Below, one piece after another: positions 28,931 through 38,496 of a stretch of DNA of 64,000 nt. Where the stretch lies: positions 124,001-188,000 of the forward strand of contig JADJFA010000007.1 in the NCBI GenBank assembly GCA_016708875.1, read 5' to 3'. The notes beneath the pieces are model-generated. The model had not been told where the DNA came from. It worked only from the letters and a program-made list of their open reading frames with translations, and did not search any database. Positions within the stretch are counted from its first letter, which is position 1; each line of letters opens with the position of its first letter. Position numbers and translations under genes: made by a program. Source of the DNA: Lewinellaceae bacterium. Its GTDB lineage: Bacteria > Bacteroidota > Bacteroidia > Chitinophagales > Saprospiraceae.

Positions 28931-28984
28931 CTAACCCTCCTTAAAGTATGATTATCGAAGAAAAAACATATAACGAACAGGAAT

Positions 28985-29329
28985 ATGATGGATTGGTCAG
29001 CACTGATGGAAAGCCCATTCGTTGGCAAAGAATTGACGAATCAGAAAGAATCAATGCTTTTACAAAATCCATTATTTTATCCATTGCTATTTCGTGCAGT
29101 AGATAAAATCCGAGATTCTGCAAAGTTGGAGGGTAATAGACGGTTACTTGCCAACCTCGAAGATTTTGAAATCAAGTTAATGGAGTATACTAATATTTTC
29201 CCAGTAGACTTACCAGATGCAATCCTGGCAGACAAGGAATTAGGGGGAAAATTTTTAGCCGATTACGCCATAACAGCAACGAGTGATGCAGATTGGTTGA
29301 AATTCAAAACAAAATCTTCGACCAATTAG
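28985..29329 (+). CDS. Hypothetical protein in the integrase module
   Basis: About 114 aa, no recognised family. The C-terminal part (about 40-114) is charged and looks genuine (DKIRDSAKLEGNRRLLANLEDFEIK). A different frame starting ATG at 28948, 18 bp after the integrase, opens with MIIEEKTYNEQEYDGLVSTDGK and reads well for about 50 codons. The two may be one 126-aa gene (28948-29329) split by an indel between 29030 and 29100. AT-rich compared with the chromosome. Confidence 0.5.
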   Translation: MMDWSALMESPFVGKELTNQKESMLLQNPLFYPLLFRAVDKIRDSAKLEGNRRLLANLEDFEIKLMEYTNIFPVDLPDAILADKELGGKFLADYAITATSDADWLKFKTKSSTN

Positions 29330-29808
29330 AGACGCTTCCAAGCGAGTCGAAACTGACCTTTCTTGAATGGTGCAACAATATGATGGATATGAACTGGAAG
29401 AGGCACAAAAAAACCTGTCGAGCCATGGACTGCGCACAAGACAAAGGGTACACTCGTAGAGTTTCATTAATTAGAACATTGATTGATGAGGCCAAACCAC
29501 AACCAGTCTTAAAAGTTGAAATTCTTGAAAACCAGCCTGTATTAGAGTTTCCTTCAACAAAGAAAATTCAATGGTTAGGCACTCAAAAAGAGTTAGCGGA
29601 ACTGTTCATCCGATTGAGGGCAAAGGGATGGATAACCGATTTTGAGCCTGAAACTATTAAAGAGTGTTTCACGAAATCTGATTCCATCCACCAAATTTTG
29701 AAACCGGGGGAATACACTGAAGATTTGGGCGGAACATTTGAACAGGTATTCACACCTGAATATGTTTCAAAATTTCATGGTGTTCTACCTAACCCCAAAC
29801 GAAACTAA
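29293..29808 (+). CDS. Hypothetical protein, RteC-like C-terminus
   Basis: A 171-aa cytoplasmic protein of unknown function. The segment KIQWLGTQKELAELFIRLRAKGWI resembles the C-terminal repeat unit of RteC-type proteins found on Bacteroidota mobile elements, and a similar acidic tail follows. The frame opens with TTG at 29293 and overlaps the previous ORF by 37 bp; ATG codons at 29370 and 29373 are alternatives. It lies between the integrase and the HTH/Rep genes, where such accessory genes usually sit. Confidence 0.55.
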   Translation: MVEIQNKIFDQLETLPSESKLTFLEWCNNMMDMNWKRHKKTCRAMDCAQDKGYTRRVSLIRTLIDEAKPQPVLKVEILENQPVLEFPSTKKIQWLGTQKELAELFIRLRAKGWITDFEPETIKECFTKSDSIHQILKPGEYTEDLGGTFEQVFTPEYVSKFHGVLPNPKRN

Positions 29809-29827
29809 CCAATTGAAAGTCAATACT

Positions 29828-29848
29828 AAGTCATTACGGTAATGACTT
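29828..29848. promoter_or_regulatory. Perfect palindrome upstream of the HTH and rep genes
   Basis: AAGTCATTAC-G-GTAATGACTT has two exact 10-nt arms around a single G, 57 bp before the HTH gene. It could be an operator for that regulator or a stem at the replication or nicking origin used by the HUH Rep encoded next. Confidence 0.55.
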
Positions 29849-29905
29849 GGTAATTTCACACAGGAAAGCACACCTGCACCTTCGCATCAACAAAACTCAT
29901 GCGAT

Positions 29906-30222
29906 ATGCAAGACATAGTGCTTATTTCCATTCCTGAATCAACGATTCGTAACATCGTTGAACAAGCGTTGCGCAAGGTCATTTCTGAATGCCCACCCGC
30001 CGCCACTGCTGACAATCAAAGACTGCTCACCCGAAAAGAAGCCGCCGACGTTGCGGGCGTGTGCATTGCCACGCTTGACAACAAGGTAAAAAACGGCGTT
30101 CTAAAAAGTACCGCACGGGTGGCGTTGTCCGCTTCCGCCATCAGGAAGTCGTTGAGGCTTTTACCCAAACTCTTTTTGATAATCCCAAACGAGTAGCCAC
30201 TGCTCGCAACAAAAAACCGTAG
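29906..30222 (+). CDS. Helix-turn-helix DNA-binding protein, excisionase-like (one frameshift as read)
   Basis: About 105 aa after adding one A to a poly-A run near 30107. The restored sequence has LLTRKEAADVAGVCIATLDNK, then VKNGVLKKYRTGGVVRF and RHQEVVEAF, the pattern of the HTH_17/MerR-like winged helix. Without the repair the frame ends at 30196 with an unrelated tail. Proteins of this kind act as excisionases or replication accessory factors on Bacteroidota elements. The rep gene starts 3 bp after its stop codon. Confidence 0.75.
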
Positions 30223-30225
30223 GCT

Positions 30226-31293
30226 ATGGAAAAGAAAACACCACAGCCTTTGCGGGGGGCAATCTATACGTTAGCACAAAGTGGGACATTAAAAAATGGC
30301 TCAATCGCAGATTCAGCAGAAAGAATAGTGTTCGGGGCGGGTTCTGAGTTTGGGGACAACAAGGTTTGGAGAAACCGCGCAAAGCGTAAAACGATTTCCC
30401 AAAAATTGAATTTGGGGCTGATTCAAGCGGCTGAAAAAAAGGGCGAACCAGAACGAATACGCGGCTATTGGAACGCCTATTATTGTCAAAACAGGGTAGT
30501 AAGTCACGATGGGCGCATATATGGCAAATACTGCAAAAGCCGTACTTGCACCCTTTGTTGCAGTATCAGAAAGGCGGAAATAATCAATCGCTATCTGCCT
30601 GTTTTGCAAAAATGGGAAGCCCCGTTTTTCGTCACTTTGACGGCAAAAGCAGTCAGGGCGGAAGGGTTGGCAAGGCGTTTCTTTGTTTTCAAAAAAGTGT
30701 TTCGGCGAATATGTGAAAAGCATAAAAAACGGAATCAAAGAGGCAACGGGCAAAAACTAATGGGTATTAAGTCGCTGGAATGCAACTTCAACCCTTCCAA
30801 ACAATCGTACAATCCACATTTTCATGTACTTGTACCAAACGAATGGGTAGCGGATGTTTTGATTAAGGATTGGCTGAAATTGTGGACAAGGAATTTTGCA
30901 CTCCCCACAGCACAACACAAACGCCCGGTACAAGACCTCGAAAGGGATTTGGTAGAAGTTATCAAATATGGCAGTAAGGTTTTTACAGAACCCGACACAA
31001 ACAAGACTGCAAAAGGTAAAAGCCTTCCAAATATCCACACCGCCGCGCTCCACAACATCGTTACGGCTATGGAGCCATACCGCATTTTTGAGCGGTTCGG
31101 ATTCAACCTTCCAAAGGAAGAAAAGGAGCGCACGTTTAAGGTCGTTCCTGAAGGACAATCCAAAGAATGGGTTTTTAATCTTCCCGACCATGATTGGAAA
31201 AACCCAAAGACTGAAGAACGGCTGACCGGGTACACCCCGACCGCTCGACTTCTTTGGCTATTGGAGGAAAATATGGACACCGATTTGGAGTAG
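30226..31293 (+). CDS. Rolling-circle replication initiator (HUH endonuclease Rep)
   Basis: A 355-aa Rep-family protein. A Cys cluster (CKSRTCTLCCSIRKAEIINRY, about 103-123) precedes motif 1 (FFVTLTAKA, about 134-142). The metal-binding HUH motif is H198-F-H200 (YNPHFHVLV). The nicking tyrosine with its partner lysine is probably Y248-x2-K251 (VIKYGSK). Such proteins start rolling-circle replication of small plasmids by nicking one strand. Its presence beside an integrase suggests that the excised circle can replicate, or that it is nicked for transfer by a helper. Confidence 0.85.
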   Translation: MEKKTPQPLRGAIYTLAQSGTLKNGSIADSAERIVFGAGSEFGDNKVWRNRAKRKTISQKLNLGLIQAAEKKGEPERIRGYWNAYYCQNRVVSHDGRIYGKYCKSRTCTLCCSIRKAEIINRYLPVLQKWEAPFFVTLTAKAVRAEGLARRFFVFKKVFRRICEKHKKRNQRGNGQKLMGIKSLECNFNPSKQSYNPHFHVLVPNEWVADVLIKDWLKLWTRNFALPTAQHKRPVQDLERDLVEVIKYGSKVFTEPDTNKTAKGKSLPNIHTAALHNIVTAMEPYRIFERFGFNLPKEEKERTFKVVPEGQSKEWVFNLPDHDWKNPKTEERLTGYTPTARLLWLLEENMDTDLE

Positions 31294-31401
31294 GTTGAAA
31301 GTTTGCGGCCTTGTATGGTTGGGCTGTTTGAGGGCGGGTTTCAAAGATAGCAAAAACGAGATACATTTGCCCACCCGCTCACCAATCTACAAGCCCGCCC
31401 T

Positions 31402-34132
31402 ATGCCACTAAGTTGGAACGAAATCAAAGCCCGCGCCCTCGCATTTTCCAAAGAATGGGAACACGAAACCAGCGAAGACGCTGAAGCCAAATCTTTTTGG
31501 GATGGGTTCTTTCATGTGTTCGACGTATCCCGCCGCCGCCTGGCAACCTTTGAAACCGCCGTGCGCAAAGGCGACAACAAACAGGGCTTTATAGACCTGC
31601 TTTGGAAAGGGGTAATCCTGGTGGAACACAAATCCAGAGGTAAAGACCTGGACAAAGCATTTCAACAGGCCAAAGACTATTTCCCCGGCCTGAAAGAACA
31701 CGAATTGCCCAAATACATTCTCGTTTCTGATTTCGAGCGGTTCAAACTGTACGACCTGGACACGGGCGCAAAGCACGAATTTCAGTTGCGCGAATTGTCC
31801 GCCCACGTTCACCTTTTCGGGTTCATGGCGGGCTATCAGAAACGCAGCCACAAAGACGAAGACCCGGTAAACATCGAAGCCGCCGAACGCATGGGGCGGC
31901 TGCACGACACCCTGGAGGCAGCGGGCTACAAAGGCCACGCTCTGGAGGTGTATTTGGTGCGGGTGTTATTCTGCCTGTTTGCAGAGGATACGGGTATTTT
32001 CGAGCGCACCCAATTTCAGGAATTGGTAGACAACTACACCAAGCCCGACGGTAGCGACCTGGCTTTGCAAATTGCCCAACTTTTCCAGACCCTCAACACA
32101 CCCAAAGAAGACCGTTTCAAAACCCTGGATGAAACATTGGGCGCGTTCCCGTATGTGAACGGCAAACTATTTGAAGAAAATTTGCCCCTGGCAGCCTTTG
32201 ACACGAAAATGCGGGAAAGCCTGCTTTTGTGCTGTGCCCTGGATTGGAGCAAGATTTCACCCGCCATTTTCGGCTCCATGTTTCAGGCCGTCATGAACCC
32301 CAAAGAGCGGCGCAATCTGGGCGCGCACTACACCTCAGAAAAGAACATTCAGAAAGTAATCAAACCGCTTTTTCTGGATGACCTATACACCGAATTTGAA
32401 AAGGGCAAAGGCAACCGCGCCCGCCTGAATGAATTGCACCGCAAAATCTCCACCCTTCATTTCCTCGACCCTGCTTGCGGGTGCGGAAACTTCCTAATTA
32501 TTTCCTACCGTGAATTGCGCGAGCTGGAATTGCTGATTTTGCGCGAACTATATAAAGGCGGGCAAGGCTTTTTGGATGTTCGGGAAATCATGCGCGTGAA
32601 CGTCGACCAATTCGCCGGGATCGAATACGACGAATTTCCTGCCCGTATTGCAGAGGTGGCCATGTGGTTGATTGACCACCAAATGAACCTGAAAGTTTCA
32701 GATGAATTTGGACAATACTTTGTGCGCCTGCCATTGAGTAAGGCCGCTAAAATCGTGCATGGAAACGCCTTGCGGGTGGATTGGGCGGACGTTGTACCCA
32801 AAGAGGAACTGAGCTACATTTTGGGCAATCCGCCGTTTATTGGCACTTCGTATCAGTCGGCAGGACAGAAAGAAGACATGGCCTATATTTTTCATGGAGT
32901 TAATTCTTTTGGGATGCTGGATTATGTGGCAGCCTGGTATTTGAAAGCGGCAAACTTTATTCAGAACACCGCACCAAAGTTGCATTCGTAAGCACAAATA
33001 GCATTTCACAAGGAGAACAAGTAGGCGTACTTTGGGGAGAGATGTTTACGCGGTATCGGGTGAAAATCCACTTTGCACACCGCACTTTCAGTTGGAGCAA
33101 TGAAGCACGGGGGAACGCTGCCGTGCATTGCGTTATCATAGGCTTTGCTGCTTTTGATATTACCGAAAAACGACTTTTTGACTATGAACATATCAAAGGA
33201 GAGCCAACGGAAAGGAAAGTCAGGAATATAAACCCCTACCTCGTACCTGGGAATGACGTGTGCCTTCAATCCATTTCAAACCCAATTTGCAATGTGCCAA
33301 AAATGCAATCTGGTTCTGCCCACGCGATGGCGGTTTTTTAGTTCTATCAAAAGGCGAAAAGGAGGAATTGGCAAAAAACGTCCTGAATCAGAAAGGTTTT
33401 TCAGGCGGTTTATTAGTGGGGATGACTTCATAAATAATATTGAGCGTTGGTGTATTTGGCTCAAAAAAACGTGCCACCTAATGAATTCAGGAAATACCAG
33501 AATTTCAGGAACGATTCAAACAAGTTAAAACTTTTAGAGAAAACAGCACACGACCCGGAACCAAAAAAATGGCTGCTTTAGCCTACCTCTTTGCAGAGGA
33601 ACGGCAGCCTAATTGGGACTTTGTACTCATTCCAAAAGTTTCCTCAGAAAACAGAAAGTACATACCGATTGCCTATTTGGACAAAAGTTTTGTCATTTCG
33701 GACAAAACCTTTGTTGCGCCCAACACATCTATTTTCCACTTTGGGGTACTTACTTCGCAAATGCACATGGCATGGATGCGCTACACCTGCGGACGGTTAA
33801 AAAGTGATTATAGCTACTCAAATACACTTGTTTATAATAATTACCCTTTTCCCATAGCTCCTACGGAACCACAAAAAAAGAAAGTCGAAGAAGCCGCGCA
33901 AGCCGTTTTGGACACCCGCGCCAAGTATCCAGGTAGCAGTCTTGCCGACCTTTACGACCCCGTGACCATGCCGCCCGATTTGGTGAAAGCGCACCAAGCC
34001 CTGGACAAGGCCGTGGACTTGTGCTACCGCCCGCAAGCCTTTGGCAGTGAGTTGGCGCGTATCGAGTACCTGTTTGGGCTTTATGAGCAGTACACCGCGC
34101 CTATGTTTGGCGGGGCGGGGAAGAAAAAATAA
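31402..34132 (+). CDS. MmeI-like type IIG/IIL restriction-modification enzyme (five frameshifts as read)
   Basis: A single enzyme that methylates and cuts DNA. An N-terminal nuclease motif matches MmeI spacing: D65, then E75-H-K77 (FIDLLWKGVILVEHKS). A helical spacer leads to methyltransferase motif I (FLDPACGCGNFLI, about 356) and motif IV (LGNPPFIG, about 475). Then come the target-recognition region and a C-terminal domain containing IERWCIWL, MAALAYLFAEERQP and LAYNNYPFP-like motifs. The first 529 codons are intact. One base is missing at each of about 32966, 33319, 33378, 33465 and 33566, all in short homopolymers. Repair gives 911 aa, close to MmeI (919). It would protect the element or host from foreign DNA. 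Confidence 0.88.
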
Positions 34133-34174
34133 TAAAGCGCGATAGCCTTCGGTAACAGATTTGCCTCGGAGCTG

Positions 34175-34546
34175 TTATCCAACTCGGTGTTGGGTCAGAA
34201 TTATTTCCAGGTCTTTTGGTATTTCCATCGGCTGCAATGGTGGCACATTAGCTCCGCCTGTGTTGCCAACCGGAATTTTTCCGATAAAAGATTTTACGCC
34301 GCCTACAAGCAAGCGGGGTATTTGTCCAAGGACTTCCTGCGGACTTTTAATGAAAACGCCGAATCGGAGCATCAACCAATGCACATAGGAATGCTCACAG
34401 GGCCAAGCTTGTGCCAAAATGTGCGCGCGTTCAAGATGATGCCATGCCTGTTGCAAATTCCGTTTTGCAAATTCGGTTTGATATAAATTTAGCTCGTGAC
34501 GGTAGTAAGTTTGCAAGCCTTTCGGCATTGTCCAATATAGTTTCAT
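34175..34546 (-). CDS. DUF3703 family protein
   Basis: A 123-aa cytoplasmic protein with the pattern of DUF3703: WHHLERAHILAQAW near 40, HWLMLRFGVFIKSPQEVLGQIPRLLVGG near 60 and GKIPVGNTGGANV near 95. The family is frequently encoded with heavy-metal efflux genes, as here; its role is unknown. It is the last gene of the minus-strand metal block, 14 bp after the P-type ATPase. Confidence 0.8.
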   Translation of the reverse strand: MKLYWTMPKGLQTYYRHELNLYQTEFAKRNLQQAWHHLERAHILAQAWPCEHSYVHWLMLRFGVFIKSPQEVLGQIPRLLVGGVKSFIGKIPVGNTGGANVPPLQPMEIPKDLEIILTQHRVG

Positions 34547-34560
34547 GCTTCAAAGTTATT

Positions 34561-36578
34561 TTATTTGAAATTCATGCGCTGAATCCGTACCGCGTTCAAA
34601 ATCGCCAACAAAGCCACGCCAACGTCTGCAAATACCGCTTCCCACATTGTCGCCAGCCCGCCTGCGCCCAACAGCAAAACGATGACTTTGACACCAAAAG
34701 CAAGTGTAATGTTTTGAAAAACAATGCGCCGGGTGGCTTTTCCGATTTTAATAGCCGTCGCTATTTTGGAAGGCTGATCCGTCTGTATGACCACATTGGC
34801 GGTTTCTATGGCGGCATCGCTGCCCATTGCGCCCATGGCGATACCCACGTCGCTCAAAGCCAAAACGGGCGCATCGTTGATGCCGTCGCCAACGAAGACA
34901 ATGACCTTTGATTTGTCCGCTTTCAGTTCCTCCACTTTTTGCACCTTTCCTTCGGGCAAGAGGTCGCCAAAAGCCGTGTCAATCCCGACCGCTTGTGCCA
35001 CTTTTTGGGTGATGGCGTTCTTGTCGCCGCTCAACATGACGGTCTGCCGAACGCCGTTTTCGTGCATTTGCCGGATGGCTTCGGCGGCATCTTCTTTGAT
35101 TTTGTCGGCAATCAAAACGTAGCCAACGTATTGGTTTTCAATCGCTACGACAACGATGGTCTCGACGATACCTGCCAGTTTTTCATCAAAAACTACCCCG
35201 AATTTTTGGAGCAATTTGGTGTTGCCCGCCAAAACAGTTTTGTCGTTAACCCTGCCTTTCAAGCCATGCCCGGAAATCTCCTCTACCTCCGTTGCTTGAA
35301 ATGGATTGGGGTCGTTTTTCGTATGTTCGGCAATGGCTTTGGCTATCGGATGCGTGGATTGACGTTCCAATGCCGCCAACGTTTTGAGCATTTCGCTCTC
35401 GGCTATGCCCTCGGCTGCGACTTCCTGAACCTGAAAAACGCCTTCCGTCATCGTCCCCGTTTTGTCCATGACGACGGTGTTCACACGGGTCATCAAATCC
35501 AGATAATTCGAGCCTTTGAACAAAATGCCATGCCGGGAAGCCGCTCCGATGCCACCGAAATAGCCCAATGGAATGGAAATCACGAGCGCACAGGGACAGG
35601 AAATAACGAGGAAAACCAATGCCCTGTAAAGCCACTCGCTGAACACATAATTGTCCGCCACGAAATACGGCACGACCACCAAAGCCACCGCCAAAAAGAA
35701 CACAATCGGCGTATAGATTTTGGCGAATTTCCTTATCAAAAGTTCGGTCTGTGCCTTTCGGGAGGTGGCGTTTTGAACCATGTCGAGGATGCGGGCGAGC
35801 GAACTCTCGGCAAATTTTTTCACCACTTTCAGTTCGATGACCTTGTCCAGATTCAACATCCCGGCGAGGACGGCTTCGCCTTTTTCGATGGTTCTTGGCT
35901 TGCTCTCGCCCGTCAGGGCTGCCGTGTTGAAGGCACTTTTTTCGGAAAGCATCTCGCCGTCGAGCGGCACTTTTTCGCCCGAACGGACTTGGATGGTCTC
36001 GCCGATTTCCACCGTTTCGGGCTGGACGGATTGAAAGCTGCCGTTTTTCAGAAGGTTGGCAAAAGCGGGGCGCACGTCCAAAAGTGCCCTGATGTTGCTT
36101 TTCGCCCGGTTAACCGCCGCACTTTGAAATAATTCGCCGATGGCGTAAAAAAGCATGACCGCCACGCCTTCCGGGTATTCGCCGATGGCAAATGCGCCGA
36201 CCGTAGCCAAGACCATGAGCGTAAATTCGGTGAAAAATTCGCCTTTTGAAATGGCTTGAAATGCCTCTTTCATCACCGGAAAGCCGACGGGAAGATAAGC
36301 GAGGACGTACCAGCCAATTTTCAAATAGCCTTTGAAAAAATCCTGTTCGATGTAATTGTCGAGCACAATGCCCACCAAAAGCATGACCAAACTGATGATT
36401 GAAGGCAAATACTGTCGCCATACGCCATGCCCTTCATGAGCGTGGTCGTGGTCGTGTCCGTCGTCTTCGATGTGCTGTTCTTTCAGCAAGTTTTGGGCGT
36501 TGGCGTTGGTGTATATTTTTCTTCGAGGGTGCAGCAAAGTTGTTTGCCGTCCTTGTCGTAGATGTGTTGATGTTGCAT
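34561..36578 (-). CDS. Heavy-metal P1B-type ATPase (Zn/Cd/Pb type), one frameshift as read
   Basis: About 672 aa once one T is added to the run at 36516-36520 on the plus strand. This joins MQHQHIYDKDGKQLCC to the long 34561-36537 frame. A His-rich cytoplasmic stretch (DDGHDHDHAHEGHG) is followed by eight membrane helices, the actuator motif (TGES), the metal site SCPCALV, the phosphorylation site DKTGTMT and the hinge GDGINDAP. The CPC motif without an N-terminal CxxC domain suits a Zn/Cd exporter. It pumps metal from cytoplasm to periplasm, where the adjacent CzcCBA system can remove it. Confidence 0.9.
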
Positions 36579-36602
36579 ATTTTTAATTCAGAATTCATTT
36601 GA

Positions 36603-37031
36603 TTAACAACATTTTTCGCCCGCCTGAATGGGCGGGCATTTGACCGTTCCATAACTGCAATAGACACAGCAATCACCTTTCAGGGGCTTCAAAACCCGTT
36701 TGCAGTTTTCACATTCGTAAAAAAACTGGCAGGCATCGGTCGGCATGATCTCAGTTTTCTGGAAGCCGCAGTTCGGGCAGGTGAGCATGCTTTTCAAGAC
36801 GATCGCCGCTGTTTTTGGGGCGGTTCTTTTTTGCCAAAATTGCCAGCCCGACCACGCCGCCAGCCCTGCGCCCAAAACCATGAGCCAGCCGCTCCATTTT
36901 TCCAACCCTTCGGAAAAAGCGGACAGCCCGGCTGCCCCACCAATTGCCGCTGCCAACCACGGCAGCCAGCAACAAACCGTCGCCAGCAAAAAGGCAAAAG
37001 CAGAACCAATCATTGATGTGGGTATTTTCAT
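36603..37031 (-). CDS. Cys-rich membrane protein of the metal-resistance block
   Basis: A 142-aa protein. The N-terminal half has membrane helices with a Cys pair (ATVCCWLPWL, about 18-27), as in MerC/MerT-type metal carriers. The C-terminal half has zinc-ribbon-like CPNCGF and CENCK pairs, then GDCCVYCSYGTVKCPPIQ. The paired cysteines suggest metal binding. It lies 24 bp upstream of the P-type ATPase gene and could deliver metal to it or scavenge it. The exact family is not recognised. Confidence 0.7.
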   Translation of the reverse strand: MKIPTSMIGSAFAFLLATVCCWLPWLAAAIGGAAGLSAFSEGLEKWSGWLMVLGAGLAAWSGWQFWQKRTAPKTAAIVLKSMLTCPNCGFQKTEIMPTDACQFFYECENCKRVLKPLKGDCCVYCSYGTVKCPPIQAGEKCC

Positions 37032-37047
37032 TTTTGAAAAAATTTGA

Positions 37048-37082
37048 AAGATCGGAAGGGAGTTCCAAACCCTTCCGATCTT
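37048..37082 (-). terminator. Hairpin after czcB
   Basis: A perfect 13-bp stem (AAGATCGGAAGGG / CCCTTCCGATCTT) with a 9-nt loop lies 15 bp after the czcB stop codon. T-rich tracts flank both sides, so it may work in both directions. It separates czcCBA from the ATPase genes. Confidence 0.75.
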
Positions 37083-37097
37083 GTTTTTTTTAAAAAA

Positions 37098-38432
37098 TCA
37101 ATGCTCATGTCCACCGCCGCCTTCCGATTTCGTCAGATGCGATTGCAGGTAATAAGCCCCTTTGACCACGACTTTTTGCCCTGCTTCGAGCGGTTGCAGC
37201 GGCGTGACCTGCACATAACCCAATTGCGAAGTCCCCGTTTTTACCTCGATGCGCTGGAAATGGTATTCCTTGCCCTCGGCTTCTTCGTGTTTATCGCCGT
37301 CGTCGTGGCTGTGTCCTTCTTTCTCATCGTGCACCACGTCCTTTTTTTCGGCTTCTTCTTCACTTAAAACAAACACAAACTCCCGCCCCTCGGCTTTGAT
37401 AATAGCATCAATGGGCAGCGCATCCACCGTGTTTGCACCCACATCCACCAGTGCATTAACGTACATCCCGGGAATGAGCATCTGTTTTTCGTTCAAAATA
37501 TCGGCATGGACCGCAACTGATTTCGTCTCGTTCTCGAACGACTTGCCAACGCTGAAAATCTTACCCCGGATTTCGGATCCGTCCTGATTCGTCAAAATAA
37601 AGCGCACCGACTGACCGGGCTTCACTTTGAACAAATCCTTTTCATAGACCAACAAATCCACATGCATCTTCGAGTTGTCCACGATTGAAAAAAGCGGTTT
37701 GCCAACTTCGGCTGCCGCCCCAATTGTCACGTTGATGTCGGTGATGTTGCCCGAAATAGGGGCGGTAATATTGATAATCGGCGACGTGGAATTGCCCCCG
37801 ATTCCAATGTTTTGTCCCAAAATGGCAATTTGGCTTTGCAAAGTCCTGATTTTCGCCTCCTCCATTTGCAGGTCGGAGCTGACTTTTTGGAACACCTTTT
37901 TGGCGTTCACATTCTCGTCGGTCAGTTCTTTTTGGCGGGCAAATTCGAGTTTCAGGAACTCCAAATTGGTCTGCGAGGCGGTCAGTTCCTGGTTGAGTTT
38001 TTCCCGTTCGAGGCGCATGTTGTTGTACGCCATGCTCTGCATCGTCGCCAGCACCTGACCCGCTTTCACGGCTTGTCCTTCAATGACTTTGATGCTCCAA
38101 ATCGTGCCGGGGAGTTGAACGCTGACTTGTGCTTGATTTTGAGGCGGCAGTTTGGTATAACCGTTGGCGTTGATGACTTCAGATAAATTTTTCTTTTCAA
38201 AACCACCCAAAACCAATCCTGTCGTTTTGTACTGTGCCTCATTGAGATGTACTTCTTTGACCATTGCGCCACCTTCCTCGTCGTGGTGTTCTTCCGTTTT
38301 TTCGGTGGTCGTGCCGTGATCATGTCCATCTCCTTCTGTATGGACGTGCGGCGGGCGCAAAGCAAAATAGAGGATTGCGCCAATTATGGCAACTGCGGCG
38401 ATGCCGAAATATATTTTCAGATTCTTGTTCAT
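37098..38432 (-). CDS. czcB: CzcB-like RND efflux periplasmic adaptor
   Basis: A 444-aa membrane fusion protein. After an N-terminal membrane anchor (about 7-25) comes a His-rich stretch (HVHTEGDGHDHG). The lipoyl/coiled-coil core (about 105-215) is followed by a beta-barrel domain. A second His/Glu-rich insert (GHSHDDGDKHEEAEG) lies near 375, and the C-terminus is GGGGHEH. The His clusters are typical of metal adaptors. It links the inner-membrane CzcA pump to the outer-membrane CzcC channel. Confidence 0.9.
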   Translation of the reverse strand: MNKNLKIYFGIAAVAIIGAILYFALRPPHVHTEGDGHDHGTTTEKTEEHHDEEGGAMVKEVHLNEAQYKTTGLVLGGFEKKNLSEVINANGYTKLPPQNQAQVSVQLPGTIWSIKVIEGQAVKAGQVLATMQSMAYNNMRLEREKLNQELTASQTNLEFLKLEFARQKELTDENVNAKKVFQKVSSDLQMEEAKIRTLQSQIAILGQNIGIGGNSTSPIINITAPISGNITDINVTIGAAAEVGKPLFSIVDNSKMHVDLLVYEKDLFKVKPGQSVRFILTNQDGSEIRGKIFSVGKSFENETKSVAVHADILNEKQMLIPGMYVNALVDVGANTVDALPIDAIIKAEGREFVFVLSEEEAEKKDVVHDEKEGHSHDDGDKHEEAEGKEYHFQRIEVKTGTSQLGYVQVTPLQPLEAGQKVVVKGAYYLQSHLTKSEGGGGHEH

Positions 38433-38496
38433 TTTATTGAAAAGTTGTAGTGTCGGAAACGTAGCGGAAACCTCGCCGACGTTCGTGGACGTTCGA

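Noticed and set aside
28948..29103. Separate 52-codon gene after the integrase
   Set aside because: It probably forms the N-terminus of the 28985-29329 gene in another frame; it is mentioned there and not listed separately.
34939..36132. Long plus-strand ORF of 397 codons
   Set aside because: It is antisense to the P-type ATPase, whose catalytic motifs are all on the minus strand; the product is Arg/His-rich without family features.
36751..37068. Minus-strand 105-codon ORF overlapping the Cys-rich membrane protein
   Set aside because: The alternative frame lacks the paired-Cys motifs and membrane pattern of the 36603-37031 frame.
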